DNA from: Parafilimonas terrae
Lineage (GTDB): Bacteria; Bacteroidota; Bacteroidia; Chitinophagales; Chitinophagaceae
Length of the DNA: 64,000 nt
Direction of reading: 5' to 3'
Assembly (NCBI RefSeq): GCF_900115755.1
Contig: NZ_FOXQ01000013.1
Coordinates: forward strand, 1 to 64,000
Shown: one piece after another, positions 8,135 through 16,063 of the stretch
Numbering within the stretch: position 1 is the first letter of the stretch
Layout of the letters: the number at the start of each line of letters is the position of its first letter
Notes under the pieces: model-generated
Databases searched by the model: none
What the model was told of the DNA's origin: nothing
Seen by the model: only the letters and a program-made list of their open reading frames with translations
Translations under genes and position numbers: made by a program

Positions 8135-8167
8135 CCACAGATGCACAGATTATCTGTGCATCTGTGG
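8135..8167. repeat. Perfect 15-bp inverted repeat in miaE/esterase gap
   Basis: CCACAGATGCACAGA (8135-8149) and its exact complement (8153-8167) enclose three bases. It lies in the divergent gap, 82 bp before the esterase start. The CACAnAnnnACAnA pattern also occurs in the pairs at 9819-9860 and 46022-46162. Confidence 0.6.
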
Positions 8168-8248
8168 TTAACATGTTCTCATCCTTATCAATTTTTATGC
8201 AGCACATAACCAAAACAGTTTTATATTTCAGCCTAAAAAGCAATTGCC

Positions 8249-9796
8249 ATGAAGAATTTTTTCGGAAGCTTACTATTACTCTTTCTCACACTAAACATCA
8301 ATGCACAAAAAGTAATTCCTTTATACAACGGCGCAGCGCCCGGTTCTGAAAACTGGAACTGGGAAGAAGCAAGACAAGACAGCAATGTTTTTCACACACC
8401 CATTGTATATAATGTATCGCACCCAACTTTAACTGTTTATCTCCCCGATCCTGCTGCGCCAAAAACAAATACCGCAGTGGTTATTGCACCGGGCGGCGGC
8501 TTCCATCTTTTATCTATCAACAGCGAAGGAGTTGATGTGGCCAAATGGCTCAATAAAAAAGGTATTACCTGTTTTGTATTAAAGTACCGGCTGGTGCATA
8601 GCAAAACGGATAACCCCATACAGGAAATGATGGATATGATAAACGGGAAAGGCGGAAACAATGAGGAAACAAAATCTGCCATTGTTATGGCTATTGCCGA
8701 TGGCCGTGAAGCTATAAGCTATGTGCGCAAGCATGCTGCGGAATATAATATTGATGCAAATAAAATAGGCATTATGGGTTTTTCTGCCGGCGGCACTGTT
8801 GCAGCATCTGCAGCATTTAATTATACGGCTGATAACAAACCCGATTTTGTGGCGCCGGTATATCCTTTTTTTCCTGATAATATGCAAACTGATGTTGCCG
8901 CTGACGCGCCGCCAATGTTCATTACCGCTGCATCAGACGACCAACTGGGGCTTGCGCCGCACAGCGTTAGTTTATACAATAAATGGGTGGCTACAAAACA
9001 CCCGGCCGAACTGCACATGTACGTAAAAGGCGGCCATGGTTTTGGCATGCGCAAGCAAAACATACCAACAGATAACTGGATAGAACGTTTCGGCGACTGG
9101 TTAAGCGTCATGGGCATTACCAATACAGCTGAATCGCTTAATGCACAGCAGGTGGAATGGATGCAAGGCACGCTGAAAGACTGGCCAAATATTAAGCGTT
9201 ATGATGAAGCTAACCAGCAATTAAAATCAAAACCGGCAGTTAAAGACCGCGTAGTGTTTATGGGCAATTCCATTACTGATGGCTGGATAAACAGTGATCC
9301 TGATTTCTTCTCGAAAAACCCATATATCGACCGTGGCATAAGCGGACAAACAACGCCGCAAATGCTGGCACGTTTCCGCGAAGATGTAATTGACCTGAAA
9401 CCCGCAGCAGTCGTGATTCTTGCAGGCATAAATGATATTGCACAAAACACCGGCTACATACGCCCTGAAGATACGTATGGCAATATTATTTCGATGGCTG
9501 AGCTGGCCAAAGCCAATAATATAAAAGTGGTTATCTGTTCTATTTTACCGGCCTACGATTTTCCGTGGAGGCCCGGTATGCAGCCCGCCGAAAAAGTGGT
9601 GGCTATAAATAAAATGCTGAAAGATTATGCAGATAAGAATCACATTGTATATGTTGATTATTTTTCTGCAATGGCGGATGAAAGAAAAGGCCTGCCTGAG
9701 AAATTATCGAAAGATGGCGTGCACCCAACCTTAGACGGTTATAAAATAATGGAGCCGCTGGTGCAGAAAGGCATTGCAGAAGCGTTGAAGAAATAA
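8249..9796 (+). CDS. Secreted two-domain esterase: alpha/beta-hydrolase fused to SGNH hydrolase
   Basis: After a signal peptide (cleavage near AQ, residue 20) the first domain (about 55-285) is a BD-FAE/acetylesterase-like alpha/beta hydrolase. It has oxyanion-type APGGGFH (80-86), nucleophile motif G177-F-S179-A-G181, Asp230 and His263. The second domain (about 332-513) is an SGNH/GDSL hydrolase: GNSITDG with Ser341, GISGQTT, GIND with Asn395, and DGVHP with Asp489 and His492. Both catalytic sets look complete. Such proteins generally remove acetyl or other acyl groups from plant polysaccharides. The next genes are a carboxylesterase and a TIM-barrel protein on the same strand. Confidence 0.88.
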   Translation: MKNFFGSLLLLFLTLNINAQKVIPLYNGAAPGSENWNWEEARQDSNVFHTPIVYNVSHPTLTVYLPDPAAPKTNTAVVIAPGGGFHLLSINSEGVDVAKWLNKKGITCFVLKYRLVHSKTDNPIQEMMDMINGKGGNNEETKSAIVMAIADGREAISYVRKHAAEYNIDANKIGIMGFSAGGTVAASAAFNYTADNKPDFVAPVYPFFPDNMQTDVAADAPPMFITAASDDQLGLAPHSVSLYNKWVATKHPAELHMYVKGGHGFGMRKQNIPTDNWIERFGDWLSVMGITNTAESLNAQQVEWMQGTLKDWPNIKRYDEANQQLKSKPAVKDRVVFMGNSITDGWINSDPDFFSKNPYIDRGISGQTTPQMLARFREDVIDLKPAAVVILAGINDIAQNTGYIRPEDTYGNIISMAELAKANNIKVVICSILPAYDFPWRPGMQPAEKVVAINKMLKDYADKNHIVYVDYFSAMADERKGLPEKLSKDGVHPTLDGYKIMEPLVQKGIAEALKK

Positions 9797-9818
9797 ATTA
9801 TCAAACCTTTTCGCTTTC

Positions 9819-9860
9819 GTGCCTTTGTGGTTCCAAAAAATCACGAAACCACAAAGGCAC
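9819..9860. repeat. 14-bp inverted repeat between the two esterase genes
   Basis: GTGCCTTTGTGGTT (9819-9832) and AACCACAAAGGCAC (9847-9860) pair perfectly around a 14-base loop, 22 bp after the first esterase stop. It may end transcription or be an interspersed element of the same style as the one at 8135. Confidence 0.55.
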
Positions 9861-9887
9861 AAAGATTAATACTAAGCATAATTTAAA

Positions 9888-11423
9888 ATGAATACACAAC
9901 GATTGCTTGCATTTTTCTTTTGCCTGTTCATTTCAGCAATATCATTCACACAAACAAGAACGCCTGTGGTGCAAACACAAGCAGGCTCGGTTTCAGGCAT
10001 TGTTCAAAATGATATAAATATTTTTAAAGGCATACCATTTGCCGCACCGCCTGTTGGTGAACTGAGATGGAAAGCCCCGCAACCTGTACAGCCATGGACG
10101 GGCGTAAGAAATTGCGATACTTTCAGCGCCAGCCCCATGCAGGCCTCACCAGCACCATTCAGCATGTGGAGCGAAGAATTTTTAATAAGAAAAGCGCCCA
10201 TCAGCGAAGATTGTTTATACCTGAATGTGTGGACAAGCTCAACATCAACGGATAAGAAATTGCCTGTGCTCGTCTGGATTTATGGCGGTGGCTTTGTAAG
10301 CGGCGGCAGCAATGTTCCCATTTATGATGGTGAGGCCATGGCAAAGCAGGGCATTGTGTTTGTAAGCATCAATTACCGCGTGGGTATATTCGGCTTCTTT
10401 GCACATCCCGAACTTACGAAAGAAGCACCTTATCATGCTTCCGGCAATTATGGAATACTTGACCAGGTTGCAGCGTTGCAATGGGTGCAAAAGAATATCG
10501 CCGCCTTCGGCGGCGATCCCGGTAATGTAACTATAGCCGGGCAATCAGCAGGCTCCATGAGTGTAAACGCACTGGTGGCTTCACCCCTTGCAAAAAACCT
10601 GTTCAATAAAGCTATTGCAGAAAGTGGCGCTTCTTTTTTGAGAAGTAATTCGGGCAACAGCCTGCAGCAGGCAGAAGAAGCCGGTGAAAAAACAGCAACA
10701 GCATTACATGTTAATTCAATTGAAGAACTGAGGAAATTGCCTGCATCCGAATTAATGAAAGCCCAATCACGCAGCGGTGTTATTATTGATGGCTATGTGT
10801 TGCCGCAATCAATCGCAGCTATCTTTCAGGAGAACAAGGCGAACAAAGTGGATTTATTAACCGGGTGGAATGAGAACGAAGGTTTATCAGGCCCTATAAA
10901 AAATGCAGGTGATTATATCAAACAAATGCAACAGCAATATGGCGATAACGCTCAAACACTTTTGCAATATTATCCGGCCACTAATGATTCCATTGCCTCT
11001 TCATCGCAATACGATCTTTCAAGAGATATAATTTTTGGTGCACAAAATTATACATGGGCTAACACTGCAAGCGGGCAAGGCAATCATGTTTATGTATATC
11101 GCTTCACACACAAAGTGCCGGGAACAGGCGTGTATGCAAAGTATGGCGCTTTTCATACCGGCGAAGTACCTTATGCATATAACAATCTGAAATTCGTTAA
11201 TCGCCCATGGACAGACATTGATCATAAACTTGCAGGCGTTATGTCTTCTTATTGGGCAAACTTTATTAAAACAGCTAACCCTAATGGTAAAGGTTTGCCT
11301 GAATGGAAACCTTATAATATAAATGAAAAAGCTATTATGGTTTTAGGCGATACACAACAATCGCAAACAATGCCGGATGCAAAACGACTCGATTTTTTAT
11401 ATTCGATAATGAAACCACAATAA
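9888..11423 (+). CDS. Secreted type-B carboxylesterase
   Basis: This 511-residue protein is a carboxylesterase/PnbA-like alpha/beta hydrolase with an N-terminal signal peptide. The family start pattern is clear (GIPFAAPPVGELRWKAP, 48-64). EDCLYLNVW lies at 107-115, the oxyanion loop GGGF at 133-136 and the nucleophile elbow G218-Q-S220-A-G222, and a later NENEG and FHTGEVPY carry the likely acid and histidine. It hydrolyses carboxylic esters in the periplasm or outside. It is in the same orientation as the fused esterase and the TIM-barrel protein, consistent with a small secreted-ester set. Confidence 0.92.
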   Translation: MNTQRLLAFFFCLFISAISFTQTRTPVVQTQAGSVSGIVQNDINIFKGIPFAAPPVGELRWKAPQPVQPWTGVRNCDTFSASPMQASPAPFSMWSEEFLIRKAPISEDCLYLNVWTSSTSTDKKLPVLVWIYGGGFVSGGSNVPIYDGEAMAKQGIVFVSINYRVGIFGFFAHPELTKEAPYHASGNYGILDQVAALQWVQKNIAAFGGDPGNVTIAGQSAGSMSVNALVASPLAKNLFNKAIAESGASFLRSNSGNSLQQAEEAGEKTATALHVNSIEELRKLPASELMKAQSRSGVIIDGYVLPQSIAAIFQENKANKVDLLTGWNENEGLSGPIKNAGDYIKQMQQQYGDNAQTLLQYYPATNDSIASSSQYDLSRDIIFGAQNYTWANTASGQGNHVYVYRFTHKVPGTGVYAKYGAFHTGEVPYAYNNLKFVNRPWTDIDHKLAGVMSSYWANFIKTANPNGKGLPEWKPYNINEKAIMVLGDTQQSQTMPDAKRLDFLYSIMKPQ

Positions 11424-11447
11424 ATTCATCATCCAAAAAACGATTGT

Positions 11448-12371
11448 ATGCTACAAAGAAGAAAATTTATCAAACAAACAACTGCGGCCGCAACAGCAGG
11501 TTTATTGCTGTCAAAAAATGCAAATGCTTTTTTTCAACTGAAAGATATACCGCCAATAGGGTTGCAGCTTTTTACTTTTTTTGGAATAATAGATGAAGAT
11601 GTGCCCGGCACTTTAAAACGCATTGCTGATACAGGTTATAAAGAAATAGAATCTGCGTTCAGCAAAAAGGGCGGTTATTATGGTATGAACGCAGCAGCGT
11701 TTAAATCGCTGATTGAAAGTTTGGGCATGGCATGGAGGTCGCACCATGTGCTGGGCGCCCCGTTTAAAATGCCGCCGGGGGCAAAAATGCCTACAGATGC
11801 AAAGGGACAGCCTTTGAAAATTCCGCCTATGCGAAATTTAAAAGAGAATATGCAGGAACTGGTAGATGAAGTGGCGGCAGTTGGCTTACCGTTTTTAGTT
11901 TGCGCCAATACACCTATCAGCACAATGGAAGATATTAAAAGTTCAATAGAAGTATTGCATAAAACAGGAGAAGCGTGCAAAAAAGCGGGCATTCAGTTTT
12001 GCTATCACAACCACGATGCGGAGTTTAAAATGGTAGATGGCAAAGTGCCTTATGAAATGATGCTGAATGAACTGGATAAAGACACGGTAAAGTTTGAACT
12101 TGACTTGGCCTGGGCAATAAAAGGCGGCGTGAACCCTGTTGATTTATTCAATCATTATCCCGGCAGGTTTCCTTTATGGCATGTAAAAGACCTGGATGCC
12201 AGCCGCGAAAATATTATGCCTGTGGGTGAAGGCACGTTAGATTTCAAACCCATATTTGCAGCCGCTTCCACAGCAGGCATGCAGCATTTTTTTGTTGAAC
12301 ATGATATGCCTAAAGATGCTTATGCAAGCATTAAATCAAGCATAGCGAATTTGAAGAAGATGCTGGCTTGA
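11448..12371 (+). CDS. Tat-exported sugar phosphate isomerase/epimerase-like TIM barrel
   Basis: The protein (307 aa) begins with a twin-arginine signal (MLQRRKFIKQ, then a hydrophobic run ending ANA), so it is probably folded before export through TatC. The rest is an AP endonuclease family 2/xylose-isomerase-like TIM barrel. Features include GLQLFTFF, a metal-ligand style YHNHDAEF near residue 187, ELDLAWAIKGG near 218 and WHVKDLDA, and a closing FVEHD. The actual substrate is unknown. It lies 24 bp after the carboxylesterase and may share its transcript. Confidence 0.83.
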   Translation: MLQRRKFIKQTTAAATAGLLLSKNANAFFQLKDIPPIGLQLFTFFGIIDEDVPGTLKRIADTGYKEIESAFSKKGGYYGMNAAAFKSLIESLGMAWRSHHVLGAPFKMPPGAKMPTDAKGQPLKIPPMRNLKENMQELVDEVAAVGLPFLVCANTPISTMEDIKSSIEVLHKTGEACKKAGIQFCYHNHDAEFKMVDGKVPYEMMLNELDKDTVKFELDLAWAIKGGVNPVDLFNHYPGRFPLWHVKDLDASRENIMPVGEGTLDFKPIFAAASTAGMQHFFVEHDMPKDAYASIKSSIANLKKMLA

Positions 12372-12500
12372 TCTGGTTCATCACATTTTAAAATAAAGCA
12401 AGGTTAAGGTCAGATCACAATGATAGGCCAAGAGGGTTTATTCGTGTTATTCAATTTCATTTACTTTCACAGTGCCGGAATATAAAATTCTGTCACAATT

Positions 12501-13082
12501 ATGCAATCTATATTCCATGATATATACAAACATCCACTTTTACCTGAGGCGGATTTGCAAAGCATTATGCATTTGCATAAGCAAGTGAATTTTAATAAAG
12601 GTGATATTATTTTAAAATCAGGATGTATTGCCAATGAATATTATTTGCTTGAAACCGGCCTGGTAAAGGCTTTTGTTATAAATTATAATGAGGATGAAAT
12701 TACTACCGGTTTTTTCACCGATGGAGAAATAATTATTTCGCCCCCCTCTTTATTCCAGCACACACCATCGCAGGAAACATTGCAGGCTGTTACAGATTGC
12801 GTAACATGGAAAATTGTATTTGAAGACTTTCAGCAATTGTATCATAACCTTCCGGGCTTCAGGGAATGGGGCAGGGTTTGGTTTTCGCAACAACTTTTTT
12901 CACTCAAGCAAAGATCGCTGGACATGATTACGGAAACAGCTACCAACCGCTACCTGAAACTTATAAAAGAAAAACCACAGGTTATTCAAAATGTGCCGCT
13001 AAAACAAATTGCTACCTACCTCGGCGTTACCGATACTTCATTAAGCAGGATAAGAAAAGACATTATAAAAACAGCGGGGTAA
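12501..13082 (+). CDS. Crp/Fnr-family transcriptional regulator
   Basis: The 193-residue protein has an N-terminal cyclic-nucleotide-binding-like jelly roll (FNKGDIILKSG, residues 33-43; YYLLETGLVKAF) and a C-terminal HTH containing IATYLGVTDTSLSRIRK. The specific cNMP-binding Arg/Ser phosphate cassette is not evident, as is common for this Bacteroidota subgroup, so the ligand is unknown. It stands alone 130 bp after the TIM-barrel gene and about 210 bp before the VOC gene. Which genes it controls cannot be read from the sequence. Confidence 0.85.
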   Translation: MQSIFHDIYKHPLLPEADLQSIMHLHKQVNFNKGDIILKSGCIANEYYLLETGLVKAFVINYNEDEITTGFFTDGEIIISPPSLFQHTPSQETLQAVTDCVTWKIVFEDFQQLYHNLPGFREWGRVWFSQQLFSLKQRSLDMITETATNRYLKLIKEKPQVIQNVPLKQIATYLGVTDTSLSRIRKDIIKTAG

Positions 13083-13085
13083 AAG

Positions 13086-13132
13086 TTGATTTGGTTGAAT
13101 AGTTGATAAGTTGAACGTGAGGAACAAGAATT
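13086..13132 (+). repeat. Short R1-type repeat after the Crp-like gene
   Basis: TTGGTTGAATAGTTGATAAG units followed by GTGAGGAA resemble the first block of the composite repeat at 5997 and 47066. Confidence 0.45.
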
Positions 13133-13229
13133 CAATGCGCAAACATCTTCATCATTGAAATTTTATCCTGAACTCATGTTATTTTATTCTGACTACAATC
13201 GTTTCTTCATCAAAAAATAATCTTTAATT

Positions 13230-13245
13230 CTTGCCAAATGGCAAG
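13230..13245. promoter_or_regulatory. Palindromic operator candidate before VOC gene
   Basis: CTTGCCA-AA-TGGCAAG is a 16-bp palindrome with seven-base arms that ends exactly where the -33 TTTG box begins. Its position suits a repressor or activator site for the downstream gene. The cognate regulator is unknown; the Crp-like protein just upstream is one candidate. Confidence 0.4.
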
Positions 13246-13275
13246 TTTGCTTATATGTTAACTGCCCTACTTTTG
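13246..13275 (+). promoter_or_regulatory. Strong Bacteroidota-type promoter for the VOC gene
   Basis: TTTG at 13246-13249 and TACTTTTG at 13268-13275 are separated by 18 bases, matching TTTG-N17-20-TAnnTTTG. The predicted transcription start falls a few bases later, about 12-15 bases before the ATG at 13294. Confidence 0.6.
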
Positions 13276-13293
13276 AGCTTTAAATAAAGCTAT

Positions 13294-13683
13294 ATGAAAA
13301 ACAAACAAATTAATCCTGCCGTGTGGTTTGAGGTATATGTAAACGATATGGAACGCGCCACACGGTTTTATGAGAGCGTGCTAAATGTTAAGCTGCAACA
13401 AATGTCTGACCCCACAGATGCAACAGTACAAATGAAAGCTTTTCCAAGCGCCGGAGAAAACTTTGGCGCATCCGGCAGCCTGGTTAAAATGGAGGGTATG
13501 AAAGGCGGCGGCAATGGCGTTATGATATATTTTGGCTGCGAAGATTGCGCTGCCGAAGAAAGCCGTGTTGAAGCTGCAGGCGGCAATGTTTACAAACCAA
13601 AAATGTCAATTGGCGAATACGGTTTTTGCTCCATTGTAAGCGATACTGAAGGCAATATGTTTGGCTTGCATTCCATGCAATAA
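13294..13683 (+). CDS. VOC-superfamily (glyoxalase-like) protein
   Basis: This 129-residue single-module VOC protein begins VWFEVYVNDMERATRFYESVL and ends FCSIVSDTEGNMFGLHSM, the paired beta-alpha-beta-beta-beta layout of the glyoxalase/bleomycin-resistance fold. Members are metal-dependent lyases, dioxygenases or binding proteins; no specific reaction can be named. The His usually seen at the first metal position is Trp/Phe here, so catalysis is uncertain. It has the clearest promoter in the window and leads a row of small stress-type enzymes. Confidence 0.8.
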   Translation: MKNKQINPAVWFEVYVNDMERATRFYESVLNVKLQQMSDPTDATVQMKAFPSAGENFGASGSLVKMEGMKGGGNGVMIYFGCEDCAAEESRVEAAGGNVYKPKMSIGEYGFCSIVSDTEGNMFGLHSMQ

Positions 13684-13724
13684 TGCCGGGCCGCAGTTAA
13701 ACTTTTCAACAATCAAATTATAAC

Positions 13725-14138
13725 ATGAAAACAATAGCTGTAGCCGTATTGGTTGAAAAACCATTGGATGTTGTATGGGAAAAATGGATCAATCCTGATG
13801 CTATCAAACAATGGAATATACCGTTTGAAAACTGGCATTGCCCGGGGGCTATAAATGATGTAACAGATGGCGGCTTGTTTATCTTCCGCATGGAAAAAAA
13901 AGACGGCAGTGAAGGGTTTGATTACAAAGGAAAGTATAACAGGATTATTCCGTTTGAATATATTGAAAGCATACAGCATGATGGCAGGAAAACTATTGTT
14001 GAATTTCAACAGATAGATGATAACACCATCATACGGGAAAGCTTTGAGCCGGAAGCGCAAACGCCGTTGGATGTGCAGGAGTCATTTTGCCAATCGGTAT
14101 TAAACAGGTTTAAACAATATGCAGAGCAAAAGAGGTGA
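13725..14138 (+). CDS. SRPBCC/AHSA1-like protein
   Basis: The 137-residue protein starts IAVAVLVEKPLDVVWEKWINPDAIKQW and ends with a long C-terminal helix (ESFCQSVLNRFKQY), the pattern of AHSA1-type SRPBCC proteins that fold around a hydrophobic ligand pocket. The reaction or ligand is unknown. It is 41 bp from the VOC gene and probably cotranscribed with it. VOC and SRPBCC genes are often neighbours in Bacteroidota. Confidence 0.82.
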   Translation: MKTIAVAVLVEKPLDVVWEKWINPDAIKQWNIPFENWHCPGAINDVTDGGLFIFRMEKKDGSEGFDYKGKYNRIIPFEYIESIQHDGRKTIVEFQQIDDNTIIRESFEPEAQTPLDVQESFCQSVLNRFKQYAEQKR

Positions 14139-14160
14139 GTTGTGAGTGGTGAGTGTACTC
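14136..14160 (+). repeat. GTGAGTTGTGAGTGGTGAGT repeat (R2)
   Basis: A run of GTGAGT-like units starts at the stop codon of the SRPBCC gene. It belongs with the runs at 7055, 14800 and 52823. Confidence 0.45.
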
Positions 14161-14236
14161 ATGCATTTTAACAGTTAGCAGAAATTATTAAAAAGCAATA
14201 CAAAAATTATAGGTAACAATTAAAATAGGATCATAT

Positions 14237-14809
14237 ATGAGGAAAATAATTTCATTTATGCATATATCACTTGATGGTTTTGTAGCAGGGCCAAACGGCG
14301 AAATGGACTGGATTAAAGTTGATGAAGAAATTTTTGATCATGTGGGTAAACGGATAAGCGAAGGCGACACTGCATTATATGGACGGGTGACTTATGAAAT
14401 GATGCAAAATTACTGGCCTGCTGCAGGCGACAAACCGGAAGCAAGTAAGCATGATATTGAACATTCAAAGTGGTATAACAACGTTCAGAAAATTGTTTTA
14501 TCAAAAACAATGAAAGATGAAGATTTAATTAACACAACAATTATCAGCGACAATCTTTCGGAGAGGATAAATGAAATAAAACAACAGGCAGGCGCAGATA
14601 TTTTGCTTTTCGGCAGCCCGGCAGCAACACATTCATTGATTCAACAAAATTTAATTGACGGTTATTGGTTATTTGTTAATCCAATTATTCTCGGGCAAGG
14701 CATTCCATTGTTTACTGGTATCAAAGAAAAAATAAAATTAAAGTTATTGACCACGCGGCAATTTGCCAGCGGGGTAACTGAACTGAATTACATAGTAAGC
14801 AGTGAGTAA
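14237..14809 (+). CDS. Dihydrofolate-reductase-like (RibD C-terminal) protein
   Basis: The 190-residue protein shows the RibD_C/DHFR-like fold: MRKIISFMHISLDGFVAGPNGEMDW at the start, LYGRVTYEMMQNYW near 54-67, KIVLSKT, and a GADILLFGSPAATHSL nucleotide-binding stretch near 116. Members bind NADPH, but most in this YyaP/YwjB group have no known substrate; true folate reduction is unlikely. It lies in the run of small enzymes from 13294 to 15843. Confidence 0.85.
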   Translation: MRKIISFMHISLDGFVAGPNGEMDWIKVDEEIFDHVGKRISEGDTALYGRVTYEMMQNYWPAAGDKPEASKHDIEHSKWYNNVQKIVLSKTMKDEDLINTTIISDNLSERINEIKQQAGADILLFGSPAATHSLIQQNLIDGYWLFVNPIILGQGIPLFTGIKEKIKLKLLTTRQFASGVTELNYIVSSE

Positions 14810-14842
14810 CTCACAATTGGCAACTCACCACAATTCACTTTT
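14800..14842. repeat. Inverted GTGAGT/ACTCAC repeat (R2)
   Basis: GTGAGTAACTCACAATTGG and further ACTCAC units form overlapping inverted copies in the gap between the DHFR-like and DinB-like genes. Confidence 0.45.
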
Positions 14843-14856
14843 AAAACAGCACTATT

Positions 14857-15381
14857 ATGAATACACCGAAATCTCAAAAACTTGAAATTATCATTCCTGC
14901 ATACAGGATGCATTCGCAAATTTTTTTAAATGCGTTAGATGGCATTTCAGCCGCAGATGCCATCAAAAGAATTGATGGCAAAACCAATCATGTGGTTTGG
15001 ATGGCCGGCAATTTTGTGAACATGCGTTATGGCCTTGGCTGGATATTGGGTTTACGCGAAGAAGACCCATACAACGAATTGTTTTTCCAGGCAAAAGCGC
15101 TGAATGAAAACTTTGATTATCCTTCATTGGAAAAACTCAAAGAAAATTTTCATACAATTTCATCATTGGTTTACCAGCAATTACTGGAAGCAACCGATGA
15201 TAAGCTGGCAGAAAAATTTCCTCTTGGTATGAATGTTCCTTTTTTTGAAGAAAACGTTTTGAATTTTATTGGTATGTGCATTGGAAGAGAAGATTATCTC
15301 TGCGGACAGATAGGTTTAATGCGTAAAATTCTTGGTTATGAAGCCATGAAATACGATATAAACGAAACTCTTACTTATTAA
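14857..15381 (+). CDS. DinB-family putative metal-dependent protein
   Basis: The 174-residue protein fits the DinB/YfiT-like four-helix family: a first helix with FLNALDGISAADAIKRIDGKTNHVVWMAGNFVNMRYGLGW, then helices around residues 85-110 and 135-165. The first metal-binding His is preserved (NHVVW), but the usual later H-x3-H is replaced by GREDYLCGQIGLMRKILG with no His. Metal binding is therefore doubtful. Some family members are thiol transferases; no function is inferred here. Confidence 0.75.
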   Translation: MNTPKSQKLEIIIPAYRMHSQIFLNALDGISAADAIKRIDGKTNHVVWMAGNFVNMRYGLGWILGLREEDPYNELFFQAKALNENFDYPSLEKLKENFHTISSLVYQQLLEATDDKLAEKFPLGMNVPFFEENVLNFIGMCIGREDYLCGQIGLMRKILGYEAMKYDINETLTY

Positions 15382-15414
15382 TAATTTTCAATAACCAATT
15401 TAAAATTTAATGAC

Positions 15415-15843
15415 ATGCCTAAGTTAAATCCTTACCTCAATTTTGATGGTAAAGCAGAAGAAGCATTCACTTTTTACAAATCCGTTTTTGGCGGGGAATT
15501 TCGCGGTGGAGTGTTTAAAATGGGCGATGCGCCCGGCTGCGAAAATCTTCCTGAAGAAGAAAAAAACCGTGTAATGCATATTGCTTTGCCGGTTGGCAAC
15601 GACCTGCTGATGGCTTCAGATATTGCTCCGTCAATGGGACATAAATTAATTGAAGGCAACAACAATTATGTTTCCATCTTCCCCGATTCAAGAGAAGAAG
15701 CTGATAAATTATTCAATGGCTTATCGGCAGGCGGCCAGGTGGAAATGCCGATGGCCGACCAATTCTGGGGCGATTATTTCGGAAGCTTCACCGATAAATA
15801 TGGCGTGAAGTGGATGATCAATTATTCTTCACAAAACAGTTAG
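15415..15843 (+). CDS. PhnB-like VOC-superfamily protein
   Basis: This 142-residue protein matches the PhnB/YjdN subgroup of VOC proteins: PKLNPYLNFDGKAEEAFTFYKSVFGGEF at the start, VMHIALPVGNDLLMASD near residue 60, and WGDYFGSFTDKYGVKWMINY at the end. The subgroup was once annotated as a demethylubiquinone methyltransferase, but it lacks a methyltransferase fold. Function is unknown. It is the last gene of the 13294-15843 run and is followed by a clear terminator. Confidence 0.85.
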   Translation: MPKLNPYLNFDGKAEEAFTFYKSVFGGEFRGGVFKMGDAPGCENLPEEEKNRVMHIALPVGNDLLMASDIAPSMGHKLIEGNNNYVSIFPDSREEADKLFNGLSAGGQVEMPMADQFWGDYFGSFTDKYGVKWMINYSSQNS

Positions 15844-15865
15844 ACTAAAAAATACTGCAATGCTT

Positions 15866-15892
15866 AAGCCTTGCCAAAAGCAAGGCTTTTTT
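15866..15892 (+). terminator. Rho-independent terminator after PhnB-like gene
   Basis: A nine-base stem AAGCCTTGC/GCAAGGCTT closes a five-base loop and runs into TTTTTT, 22 bp after the stop codon. Confidence 0.85.
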
Positions 15893-16063
15893 ATGCATAT
15901 CAATAATGTTGTTGAATTCAAAAACACTTATCATACTTTATAAGATATTGTACAGATACATAAACAATTGGTGCATGTGTAGCTAAACTTAAATAATTGG
16001 GAAATATAGTTGATAACTCTTTTTATTTTGCGCCATATATCCAAACAATAACAGCAGGCGTGT

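Noticed and set aside
8437-9450. Reverse-strand frames inside the esterase gene
   Set aside because: They mirror a well-supported coding region with clear catalytic motifs; none has recognisable domains.
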